A program made the position numbers and the translations under genes. From contig NZ_CP031700.1 of assembly GCF_008807015.1 (NCBI RefSeq), forward strand, positions 1,116,001 through 1,180,000: a stretch of 64,000 nt of DNA, read 5' to 3'. The DNA is from Neisseria zalophi (GTDB lineage Bacteria; Pseudomonadota; Gammaproteobacteria; Burkholderiales; Neisseriaceae). Under the pieces are notes generated by a model, which was given only the letters and a program-made list of their open reading frames with translations, was not told where the DNA came from and did not search any database. Below, in pieces: positions 35,769 to 43,209 of the stretch; the stretch's first letter is position 1, and each line of letters opens with the position of its first letter.

Positions 35769-36692
35769 ATGAACAAAACACAACTTCATTTGCAAAATTT
35801 ATTATTGCTGATTAAAGAAGCCGGCTCTATGGCCGAATTAGCCCGCCGTTGCGGTTATGATAATTCGGCATCGCTATCGCAAATCAAACGTCGCTTGGAA
35901 ATACAAAGTGATGATGAAAACGGACGGGGGATTAGAGCCTCATTATTGGCAAAACTTGAAAGCGGTATGGGTAAACGTAAAGGCTGGATGAATCGCGAAC
36001 ATGATTTGGAAGCCGAACAGCGTAAAAAAGAAGCGGCCGCATCTGCCGCCATACCGCAGCATACCAATAAGCCTGTATTGGATTTCCAATCTGCCGAAGG
36101 GCGTGTGGCAATGGTTAGCCGCAATACAAGCGAAACACAAATTTCGGTTGCCATTAATTTGGATGGAACAGGACAGAGTCATTTTGATACCGGTGTACCA
36201 TTTTTAGAACATATGATGGATCAGATTGCACGTCATAGTTTGATTGATATTGATATTACATGCAAAGGTGATGTGCATATTGATGATCACCATACAGTAG
36301 AAGACATTGGTATTACTTTGGGGCAGGCGTTGAAGCAGGCTTTGGGTGATAAAGCCGGAATCCGCCGTTATGGTCATGCTTATGTGCCGCTGGATGAGGC
36401 TTTGAGCCGCGTGGTGATTGATTTATCCGGTCGTCCGGGTTTGTCTTATAACGTGGAATATACCCGTGCAATAATCGGTAGATTTGATGTGGATCTGTTT
36501 GGTGAGTTTTTTGCCGGTTTGGTCAATCACAGTATGATGACCTTGCATATTGATAACTTGCAGGGTAAGAATGCCCATCATCAGGCTGAAACTATATTTA
36601 AAGCATTTGGCCGTGCTTTGCGTATGGCCGTTGAGTTTGATGATCGTATGGCTGGGCGTATGCCTTCAACGAAAGGTACGTTATCTGCTTAA
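35769..36692 (+). CDS. hisB: Imidazoleglycerol-phosphate dehydratase with N-terminal HTH-like extension
   Basis: The C-terminal ~200 residues are HisB. The paired manganese histidine motifs read [18 protein letters not shown] with [10 protein letters not shown], and a second [12 protein letters not shown] with [17 protein letters not shown]. The first ~110 residues are an extra domain not found in most HisB proteins: a helix-turn-helix-like stretch ([24 protein letters not shown]) and a charged linker. An extension of this kind is also present in the meningococcal HisB as I recall it. 307 residues from ATG 35769 (GGAAA 5 nt ahead). DNA binding is untested. Confidence 0.9.
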   Translation: MNKTQLHLQNLLLLIKEAGSMAELARRCGYDNSASLSQIKRRLEIQSDDENGRGIRASLLAKLESGMGKRKGWMNREHDLEAEQRKKEAAASAAIPQHTNKPVLDFQSAEGRVAMVSRNTSETQISVAINLDGTGQSHFDTGVPFLEHMMDQIARHSLIDIDITCKGDVHIDDHHTVEDIGITLGQALKQALGDKAGIRRYGHAYVPLDEALSRVVIDLSGRPGLSYNVEYTRAIIGRFDVDLFGEFFAGLVNHSMMTLHIDNLQGKNAHHQAETIFKAFGRALRMAVEFDDRMAGRMPSTKGTLSA

Positions 36693-36742
36693 TAATTGAT
36701 TGACTTTAATTATTTTAATAACGGCTTAATATGATAAAAATA

Positions 36743-36770
36743 AGGCTGTCTGATTTTTCAGACGGCCTAA
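36743..36770 (+). terminator. Degenerate DUS hairpin after hisB
   Basis: AAGGCTGTCTGA (one change from DUS) pairs with TCAGACGGCCTAA. Marks the left edge of the AT-rich island. Confidence 0.6.
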
Positions 36771-36949
36771 GGTCTTTTTAATAAAATAAATTATTAAAAA
36801 TTTATGCTCAATAAAATTTTCAAAATAAAATTTTTTCCGATTTTATCTACTTTTCATTTAAATTTAGAAAATTTTTAGTTAGTTGAAATATTTCAACGTA
36901 TTTTTATGCGTCAAATTTCGTGAATAATATATTTTGCAAAAATCTCCGG

Positions 36950-37320
36950 CTGTATAAACAATGCTGTCAAGCTTAACCTGTTTTTGAATAATAGGTAGTA
37001 GAGTAATCGTTTGGGTATTCGCAACGGCTACGGTATAAACCTTGCCATTTCGCTTTAACAGCCCGAATACCAGTACTTTCCGGCTGCACCGCGACCGTGT
37101 TTACCTTTTCTGTGGCCGCTAAATAGCTTTCATCAGCTTTGATTTCACCATCGAACTTTTCCAAATGCAGACTGTTTTGATAAATCAGCAAACGTAGTCG
37201 GTAAAAATAATAAACGGCAGTATTTCTATAAATGCTTGCTAATTGTGCTGCTATTTTAGCTATTACGCCTGCAACAAACAGCTCGATTAGCTTGTGTTGT
37301 TTATACTGATTTAAATGGCT
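36950..37320 (-). pseudogene. IS1016-like (IS1595 family) transposase remnant
   Basis: Read on the minus strand from about 37320: KQHKLIELFVAGVIAKIAAQ, then YYFYRLRLLIYQNSLHLEKF, then FDGEIKADESY, the conserved start of the ISXO2/IS1595 catalytic domain (first Asp). After ADESY the frame shifts; the continuing sequence is readable in other frames as GRGAAGK, VFGLLKRNGKVYTV and DSIVYT. The match ends at about 36950 and the second half of the gene is missing. Not functional. Confidence 0.75.
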
Positions 37321-37371
37321 TTTCTTTATAAGGGTTATTTTATATGTTTTTGAATAATTCTAGTTATCTAG

Positions 37372-37524
37372 GAAAGTATAAATATTTTCCTTGAGAGATC
37401 TGATAAGAATTGGGTGTCAATAGAAGCCAATCGCAATCAATTTGTAGCCCATGGAGGGATTAATAATTTAGATGAAATGTTACATCATGCTTTGAGATGG
37501 ATTAAAAATAAAAGATTGCCTTAG
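37372..37524 (+). pseudogene. Translatable relic upstream of Imm8, unknown
   Basis: An open stretch of about 50 codons ending at TAG 37522-37524, without a start codon. It contains DKNWVSIEANRNQF and DEMLHHALRWIKNKRLP. Family not recognised. Its place and AT-rich character suggest the tail of a gene of the toxin/immunity locus. Confidence 0.35.
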
Positions 37525-37686
37525 ATGACTAGTAAACCATAGCTTGTATTGAATACTTATGCAAGAGATAGGGTTATATACCCGCCCGCAGCCAATTTTG
37601 AATGGAGAAATGTAAATAAAGAGCCATAGCAAGGAAATAGACATTTAGATATTATTCCATAATTTAATTTTTAGAAAAGGTGAGAG

Positions 37687-38055
37687 ATGAAAGCTATTTT
37701 AAAAGATATTTATAGTTATGATATTGATGAAAAATTAGAAGATTACACCCCTTTAATAGCAGATAATTTTGGATTTAATATTCGATTAATAGTAGGAGAA
37801 AAAGACTTGGGCGGTGAAGAAAGTATAGATATTTTTCTTTGTACACCACTTTGGTTGCAAGATAATTACTCTAAATCTGATATTATCATTGGTAGGTCGT
37901 ATATTATTGTTTTTGAGTTTAATTATAAAAGGATTCTTAGTAGGTTAAAGAATATTATAGAAAATATTACTGGAGATGACTGGGAAGAAATAGGAATAAA
38001 ACTTAGCCAATTAGGGTTGTGGGAATTTGAAGATTATCAAGATTGCAGTCAATGA
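37687..38055 (+). CDS. Immunity protein, Imm8-like
   Basis: 122 residues, preceded by AAAAGGTGAGAG (a good ribosome binding site). The pattern MKA-LKDIYSYDIDEKLEDYTP, then IFLCTPLWLQDNY, IIIGRSYIIV-EFNYKRIL and the C-terminal WELGLWEFEDYQD-type ending resembles the Imm8 family of polymorphic-toxin immunity proteins, from memory of the family. Acidic and cytoplasmic; would neutralise a matching toxin tip, which is not preserved next to it. An Rhs core fragment starts about 200 nt downstream. Confidence 0.62.
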   Translation: MKAILKDIYSYDIDEKLEDYTPLIADNFGFNIRLIVGEKDLGGEESIDIFLCTPLWLQDNYSKSDIIIGRSYIIVFEFNYKRILSRLKNIIENITGDDWEEIGIKLSQLGLWEFEDYQDCSQ

Positions 38056-38082
38056 TTGGCTCAAGTAAAAAGTAAGCTGTAG

Positions 38083-38248
38083 CCTACATAAAATATCTAT
38101 TCAAATCGTAGAGTGCGTACCTTTGGGGGGGTGCACGCTTTTCTTTATCATCACCGACATCAAAAGCGACAAACTGACCGTAAAATCGAACGGATACAGG
38201 GTAAACTCACCAGCCGCTACGGGTTAGACTGCCGTAAAACGTAGCTAA
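38083..38248 (+). repeat. Junction repeat A (Rhs cassette start, relic)
   Basis: A segment beginning ATAAAAT-TATTCAAA-GTAGAGTG, with a G/C hairpin region, then coding-like text AAAGCGACAAACTGA, ATCGAAC, ACAGGGTAAAC, ACCAGC. The same order recurs at 41702-41856. Reads as the end of an Rhs YD-repeat segment (IERIQGKLTSRYG) broken by frameshifts. A run of seven G near 38129. Confidence 0.6.
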
Positions 38249-38595
38249 GGCTACGATAAAATTGGTAATCTGATTCACAGCAGCGACCAAAGATGTGGTG
38301 TAACAAAATTTGAATACGACACACTCTGCAAAATCACCAAAGCTGACAAAGAAATTTTTGCCTTCGACCCCGCCCACAATAACCTTTCAGACAACCTTAA
38401 AGATAAGATTGCCGACAATCGTTTAAAAACCTATAACGGCATCAGCTATTATTATGATGATTTAGATAACCTGATTCACCGTGAACTGGCTGACGGCGAA
38501 AAATATAATAAAAAAGGAAAGCACTTAGGGGCTTTTGATCCAATAACTGGGAATCAAATAAAGGGCCTATTAAAACTAGGAGAGTTCAACCATGA
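38249..38595 (+). pseudogene. Rhs core fragment fused to the end of a colicin E3-like toxin tip
   Basis: An open frame from 38249 gives Rhs YD-repeat text: YDKIGNLIHSSDQR, KFEYDTLCKITKA, FAFDPAHNNLSDN, YYYDDLDNLIHRELADGE. This is joined directly to KKGKHLGAFDPITGNQIKG, which closely resembles the last part of the colicin E3 cytotoxic domain (GQHLGSFDPKTGNQLKG in colicin E3). A one-base deletion at about 38566 shifts the frame. With it repaired the protein ends PIKTRRVQP with stop TGA 38593-38595, overlapping the next gene's ATG. The catalytic Asp/His/Glu region upstream of this motif is missing, so the toxin is dead. Confidence 0.7.
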
Positions 38596-38840
38596 AAAAA
38601 TCCATAAGATTTATATCAAAATATGAAAAGAATGGAGAGTTATTTATTGGGGTTTTAAATTTTAAAAACCAACCTTCTCTTGGTTTTTTACAAAAAATTT
38701 TTAATGAAACCGGCCTAATGTATTATGAGTATTGGATAACAGAAGAAATAGCAGAAAAAATAAAAGGATGTGTGGATGGGGAGTTAGAAATAAATAATTA
38801 TGCTTATTTCTTATCTTGTGAGGCCGATATATTAAATTAA
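38592..38840 (+). CDS. Immunity protein for the colicin E3-like tip (predicted)
   Basis: 82 residues, acidic, cytoplasmic. Its ATG overlaps the stop of the toxin relic (ATGA), the usual toxin-immunity arrangement. The C-terminus (VDGELEINNYAYFLSCEAD) resembles the end of cytotoxin-type immunity proteins such as colicin E3 Imm (HQIDISDNEYFVSFD), and the overall pattern recalls DUF7683-type proteins; this is by memory. Intact, although its toxin is truncated, so it could be kept as defence against neighbours. Confidence 0.6.
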   Translation: MKKSIRFISKYEKNGELFIGVLNFKNQPSLGFLQKIFNETGLMYYEYWITEEIAEKIKGCVDGELEINNYAYFLSCEADILN

Positions 38841-38876
38841 GTAGAAGAAATTTCTTAAAAATAAAGGTTTTGGGAT

Positions 38877-39116
38877 ATGAAAAAATTTGTAGCTTATGGA
38901 AATGAAGTTGGTAAGCCAGTTGATTTAAAGCTAGATGAAGTAAAAATCTTGGCAAATCCAGAAACTTTTTTAGAAATTGGATTGTTTATGATAAAAACAG
39001 CCTATGCAATGCAAGATTATGGTTTAGAACATAAACATTTACAAGATGAAATTAATGATTTTAGCCATAAACGTCATGTTGATTTAATCTTATTAAATAA
39101 AAAAATAGTTAAATAA
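38877..39116 (+). CDS. Immunity protein, Imm32-like
   Basis: 79 residues; weak GGTTTTGGGAT site ahead of ATG 38877. The pattern LDEVKILANPETFLEIGLFMIKTAYAM followed by LEHKHLQDE resembles Imm32 family proteins (conserved His-x-His-Leu-Gln-Asp). Intact and orphan: no toxin sequence lies between it and the previous immunity gene, so it belongs to a stacked set of immunity genes. Confidence 0.55.
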   Translation: MKKFVAYGNEVGKPVDLKLDEVKILANPETFLEIGLFMIKTAYAMQDYGLEHKHLQDEINDFSHKRHVDLILLNKKIVK

Positions 39117-39180
39117 AAGTAAAACCAAAAAAGCAAAAAAATAGAATTAGCTCATTAACTAACTAGTAGGAATTTTAAAT

Positions 39181-39472
39181 ATGAACATTCTAGAAAAACA
39201 AAAAAATGATGAAATTGAAGATACTTTTTGTTATGAGCTTTTTGAAAATTCATTTTTCAATCTTAAACTATGCCAAGATTTATTATTCGAATTACCCAAT
39301 ATTCCTAAAACACAACAATCATTAGAGATAATAAAATGGATTATATCTAGTGTAGATATGTGTTTTTCTAGCCATCATGATAAAATGATTTATATAAAAT
39401 AACAAACTATACAAAAAAATTGAAAATGATTGGAAAGAATATAAATTAATTTTAGCTAGTTATATTAGCTAA
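39181..39472 (+). pseudogene. Small immunity-type gene, frameshifted in an A run
   Basis: As written it gives 73 residues ending HDKMIYIK. If the A run at 39382-39385 had one more A, the frame would continue as HDKNDLYKITNYTKKIEN, then DWKEYKLILASYIS and stop at 39470-39472, a coherent acidic/helical protein of about 97 residues. I infer a recent single-base deletion or a sequence error. Family not recognised; its size and location suggest an immunity protein. Confidence 0.5.
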
Positions 39473-39572
39473 CCATTTAATTTTAAATCCAGATATTTAT
39501 TTTTTGCTTTGACCAAATTTGGCATATTGTCTAAAACCAAGTATATCAAAATAACTAAGGTGGAAAGGGTAA

Positions 39573-39827
39573 ATGCTAGAACTTTTTTATAATGAAAAAA
39601 ATATTTTTATAAATACAGATGATGAAAATATTAATAAGATGATTGAGGTTATTCAAAAGAAAACCGGTATATATATTGATCCTTATTCGGATACCAAATT
39701 ATACCCATCACATCAAAAGTTGATTATTGTATTTTTGGAAAACTATCCGAATCAATATTTAAACTTAGTTAATTTTTTTCAAAAAGCAATCGAATTAGAT
39801 GAAATTGTTTATTGTATAGGATATTAG
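39573..39827 (+). CDS. Small acidic protein, probable orphan immunity protein
   Basis: 84 residues; GGTGGAAAGGG ahead of ATG 39573 is a strong ribosome binding site. No signal peptide or membrane segment. Contains KMIEVIQKKTGIYIDPYSDTK and HQKLIIVFLENYPNQYL. I do not recognise the family. Context (between Rhs fragments, next to other immunity-type genes) is the only clue to function. Confidence 0.45.
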   Translation: MLELFYNEKNIFINTDDENINKMIEVIQKKTGIYIDPYSDTKLYPSHQKLIIVFLENYPNQYLNLVNFFQKAIELDEIVYCIGY

Positions 39828-39879
39828 TGTCTAGACAGTAAGTTTTAGCTTAAATAAAGTGCTTATTTAAAGCATATGG

Positions 39880-40141
39880 TCTGTGCGATCACATGACCAC
39901 TCGTCTCTTTCTTCCAATCCCGCTCACAATGTCCTTTCAGACGGCCTGTATACCTATATCTATACCGATAGCACAAATCTGCAGTTGGACAAAATAAAGA
40001 AGGGAAAAGCTACCAATATATTAATTATTTCCACTGCGACCAAATTGGTACCCCGTGAAAGATGACTGATAGAGATGGGAATTTATTGTGGTTTAGAAAA
40101 TATAAAGGTTTGGGAAAGTTAGACCAAGAGAGCAGTATTGT
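39880..40141 (+). pseudogene. Rhs core fragment, second relic (5' part)
   Basis: Short blocks of Rhs core in changing frames: NPAHNVLSDGLYTYIYTDS (about 39904-39970, with an embedded DUS at 39934-39945), then YFHCDQIGTP (about 40023-40055) and TDRDGNLLWFRKYKGWGKLD (about 40062-40125). These follow the normal order of an Rhs core just before the conserved repeat-associated core motif. Confidence 0.7.
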
Positions 40142-40560
40142 GACCAAGAAACAGGCTTGCATTATAACTTCTTTAGGTATTACGAGTCGGATTATGGTCG
40201 GTTTGTGAATTAGGATCCGATTGGGTTATGGGGAAGTCTGAATTTATATCAGTTTGTGCCAAATACACAAAAGTAGATAGACTCTTTAGAGCTTTATGCT
40301 TATTTGTTTCTTGCCGCTATAGAGGTTGGTAAGATTATACAAGGTTTTTTTAATTGCAGGATCTGTAGTAGGTGCAGGGTATGTTAGTAGTAAAGTAATA
40401 GAAGCTACTCAGTTTAAATCACGCTCTGAATCAACTACCGGTGCGACTGCTTCATCGGCAAGCGATATCTGTATTGGAAAATGTGAGTAAGAGAAAGAAC
40501 GAAAAAGACGTTGTAAAAAGTGGGAGCAGGGAGGACCTCGGCAAGCATTTAATATAGTTA
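40142..40560 (+). pseudogene. Rhs repeat-associated core motif and broken tip, second relic
   Basis: Reads DQETGLHYNFFRYYESDYGRF, then VN-stop-DPIGLWGSLNLYQFVPNTQ. This is the conserved Rhs core end, with the usual Gln codon CAG mutated to TAG at 40211-40213. The junction DPIGL-LYQFVPN is where variable toxin tips begin. The following ~280 nt (to about 40560) have only short frames and would be the decayed tip. Confidence 0.78.
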
Positions 40561-40579
40561 ATATTAAAGGGGGCAAAAG

Positions 40580-40696
40580 GAATTAGAGGAAGTCCCATTG
40601 ATCACTAGAACTGGAAGAGAAAGTCCTTTTTTGGAAATATTACCTAAGGGAAAATTAAATTCTTTTTTTGAATACGACTATATTTTATTTAAATAA
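40580..40696 (+). pseudogene. C-terminal fragment of an unknown tip or immunity gene
   Basis: 38 sense codons: ELEEVPLITRTGRESPFLEI continuing to a Phe/Tyr-rich end (FEYDYILFK) and TAA at 40694-40696. No start codon. The VPLITRTGRESPFLE style is protein-like but not recognised. It directly precedes another broken small gene. Confidence 0.35.
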
Positions 40697-40994
40697 AATT
40701 AACTGCAAAAAATATATTGAACAATAATGAATTTGATAATTTGTTTTTTTGTATAACATATCCGGGATTATAATTATTTGAATTATATGGATTTTATATA
40801 CCAAATTTATGTATTTCCAAATCAAAATATAAAGAGTCTTTTGAGCAAAAAAATTATTAAATTTAGATGATGTACCGTGGCTCAATGAATCTTTAACTGA
40901 GTTAGGCTATAAAAATACTTTTAAAATAGTTTATTCGAAATTTGATGACGACTTTGGTTGTGAAATAGTTAGGATATTTTTATTAGATAAGTAA
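40693..40994 (+). pseudogene. Broken small gene, probable immunity protein
   Basis: One frame reads NNNEFDNLFFCITYPGL, an in-frame TAA (40771-40773), LFELYGFYIPNLCISKSKYK and ESFEQK. After the A run at 40847-40853 a second frame continues KLLNLDDVPWLNESLTELGY, then KNTFKIVYSKFDDDFGCE and stops at 40992-40994. Together about 100 residues, the size of an immunity protein. Two lesions (nonsense and a homopolymer frameshift). Confidence 0.45.
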
Positions 40995-41189
40995 ATATAT
41001 TTAAAAAATATTGTTTGTAAGAAACTTTAGATGTTCTTAATATATATTTCCTATTTTAACTAATAAATATTCTTTATGATAAAATAATATAATTAAGTTA
41101 ATGCTATATTGGATAAGATGATTCTTTATTTTATCATTGATAGAATAGTATCCTTTATAGGTTGAGTGGAAATATATAGGATATTGATC

Positions 41190-41705
41190 ATGTTATTTAA
41201 ACCTGATTTAGAACAATGTAAATTAAATCAACATCGGATTCTAAAATTATGGGAAATAGATGATGAAATGAAAAAAGCACTAGATAGTACTATTGATGTT
41301 TTTCTTATACCTGAATCTATTGAAATATATAATCATTTTTCGTCTAAAAAAGATGAATCTTATCTGTCAAAAGATAAATTTTATGATGAGTTTATAGAAC
41401 TTATGAGAAAGTATTATCGTAAAGATGAAGTTTTTTATATTCTTTATTGTGGTAATACATCAGCGTTAAATAAATTTGGATTTTCAGAACAATCATACCC
41501 TATTTTTTCGGTAACCTATAAAAATTTAATAGATTATTGGTCGAGTTTAATAAAAAAGAAAGATTTTTTCACTTTAATCATATCTGATATTAGCTTTAAT
41601 ACAGTAATAGATATTTCTGATATAGATAATCATGCAGAAAATCCAGATCACACAAATGATTATACGGTATTTTTAAAAACAAATAACAAATTGTCATCTA
41701 TATAA
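41190..41705 (+). CDS. Hypothetical protein, probable orphan immunity protein
   Basis: 171 residues from ATG 41190 (AGGAT 8 nt ahead; a GTG at 41166 is less likely). Soluble, acidic, no signal peptide. Contains IDVFLIPESIEIYNHFSS, RKYYRKDEVFYILYCGN and a Ser/Asp-rich C-terminus. Family not recognised. A 9-bp perfect stem (41727-41750) and a copy of the Rhs junction repeat follow directly, the same arrangement as after the Imm8 gene. Confidence 0.5.
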   Translation: MLFKPDLEQCKLNQHRILKLWEIDDEMKKALDSTIDVFLIPESIEIYNHFSSKKDESYLSKDKFYDEFIELMRKYYRKDEVFYILYCGNTSALNKFGFSEQSYPIFSVTYKNLIDYWSSLIKKKDFFTLIISDISFNTVIDISDIDNHAENPDHTNDYTVFLKTNNKLSSI

Positions 41706-41856
41706 AATGTTTATTCAAAGTGTAGAGTGTGTGCCCTTTTAGGCACACACATTCTTTATTGTAATCAATACGAAAGCGACAAACTGCACCGCGAAATCGA
41801 ACAGACACAGGGTAAACCTACCAGCTGCTACAAACTTAGCCTGTTTTAATAAGATA
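41702..41856 (+). repeat. Junction repeat B (Rhs cassette start, relic)
   Basis: Starts ATAAAATGTTTATTCAAAGTG and continues TAGAGTG, hairpin, then GAAAGCGACAAACTGCACCG (reads ESDKLHREIEQTQGKPTSCY). Same order as 38083-38248. The fragment ends near 41856, just before the aminotransferase terminus, so the next cassette has been lost. Confidence 0.6.
41727..41750 (+). terminator. Hairpin after the last immunity-type gene
   Basis: Perfect 9-bp stem GTGTGTGCC / GGCACACAC with a 6-nt loop, 22 nt after the stop codon. Confidence 0.65.
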
Positions 41857-41871
41857 ATGGCTTAGATTGAC

Positions 41872-42996
41872 TTATACCTTATCTAAAGCATCGGCAAATG
41901 ATGAGACGGCCTGATTGATATTTTGCAGCTTATCTAAGCCGAATAGGCCGATGCGGAAGGTTTGGAAGTCGCTGCGTTCGCCGCATTGTAGCGGTACGCC
42001 GGAAGCGATTTGTACACCTTTATCCAGAAAGGCCTTGCCGCTTTGAATATCGGCACGGGTAGTATAGGAAACCACGACGCCGGGCGCTTCAAAACCTTTT
42101 GCAGCCACACTCGGGTAGCCTTTTTCAGCCAACAGTGAACGGATTTTATTGCCCAAATCGGTTTGGGCAGCTTTGAGTTTGTCGAACCCGATGGCTTCGG
42201 CTTCTTTCATCACATCATGCAGTTTTAGCAAGGCGTCGGTCGGCGGGGTGGCATGATAGGCATGGCCGCCGTTTTCAAAGGCTTCCATAATTTGCAGCCA
42301 TTTTTTTAAATCAAGATCGAAACTATCTGATTCAGTGCTTTGTACTTTCTGATAGGCTGTTTCGTTCAACATCACCAAGCCACAGCAGGGCGAGCCGCTC
42401 CAGCCTTTTTGCGGCGCAGAAATCAGAATATCAATGCCGAGCTGTTCCATATCCAGCCAGATACAGCCGGAGGCGATACAGTCAATCACTAATAAACCGC
42501 CTACTTTATGCACGGCATCGGCCAGTTTACGGATATAGCTTTCGGGCAACATAATGCCGGAAGCGGTTTCAACGTGCGGAGCGAATACGAGGGCAGGGCG
42601 GTAGGCGGCGATTTCAGCGCATACTTCGTCTATCGGCGCAGGGGCAAACGGTGCTTGGGCGGCATCTTCCTGGCGGGCGGTTAAGACTTTTGTGTCGGCG
42701 GCAATCCGGCCTTTTTCCAAAATTTGCGACCAGCGGAAACTGAAAAAGCCGTTGCGGATAATCAGGCATTTTTCATCACGGGCCAATTGGCGGGCTACGG
42801 CTTCCATGCCCGAAGTGCCGCTGCCGGGAATCATGGCGGTATGGGGGGCGTTGTAAACTTTTTTCAGCGTGGCGGAAATATAGCGTAAGGCCGTCTGAAA
42901 TTTTTGCGACATGTGGTTGAGAGCGCGGTCGGTATAGACGACGGAATATTCGAGTAAACCGTTTTCATCAACTTCGGGGCGGGGTAAAACAGTCAT
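41872..42996 (-). CDS. Class V aminotransferase (alanine-glyoxylate/serine-pyruvate type)
   Basis: PLP aminotransferase of 374 residues. Landmarks: IPGSGTSGMEAVARQL (cofactor phosphate region), VIDCIASGCIWLDM (Asp that contacts the pyridine), and the PLP lysine in ISAPQKGWSGSPCCGLVML. C-terminal Arg motif near FRIGLFGLD. Could be a serine-glyoxylate, alanine-glyoxylate or related enzyme; the exact substrate is not decided by these motifs. Contains a DUS at about 42890. Forms the right border of the AT-rich island. Confidence 0.88.
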   Translation of the reverse strand: MTVLPRPEVDENGLLEYSVVYTDRALNHMSQKFQTALRYISATLKKVYNAPHTAMIPGSGTSGMEAVARQLARDEKCLIIRNGFFSFRWSQILEKGRIAADTKVLTARQEDAAQAPFAPAPIDEVCAEIAAYRPALVFAPHVETASGIMLPESYIRKLADAVHKVGGLLVIDCIASGCIWLDMEQLGIDILISAPQKGWSGSPCCGLVMLNETAYQKVQSTESDSFDLDLKKWLQIMEAFENGGHAYHATPPTDALLKLHDVMKEAEAIGFDKLKAAQTDLGNKIRSLLAEKGYPSVAAKGFEAPGVVVSYTTRADIQSGKAFLDKGVQIASGVPLQCGERSDFQTFRIGLFGLDKLQNINQAVSSFADALDKV

Positions 42997-43142
42997 AGAT
43001 TTCTCCTTGTAGAGTGACGGCCGTAATATAATTTAAGTTTGTTTAAGCGGTACGGCGTATTTTAATGTGAACGGTGCTTATTTTAAGATTGTTTGCCGAT
43101 AAAGCAAAGTGTCTGCTTTTGGGTTGTTATATCTGCGTAATA

Positions 43143-43173
43143 AAAGCCGTCTGAAATATTTCAGACGGCTTTT
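43143..43173. terminator. Truncated inverted DUS hairpin
   Basis: AAAAGCCGTCTGAAA / TTTCAGACGGCTTTT stem. It lies after the D,D-carboxypeptidase gene (minus strand). Confidence 0.75.
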
Positions 43174-43209
43174 ATATATAGCATAAAGCACGTTGTGTAT
43201 CAAAAACGG

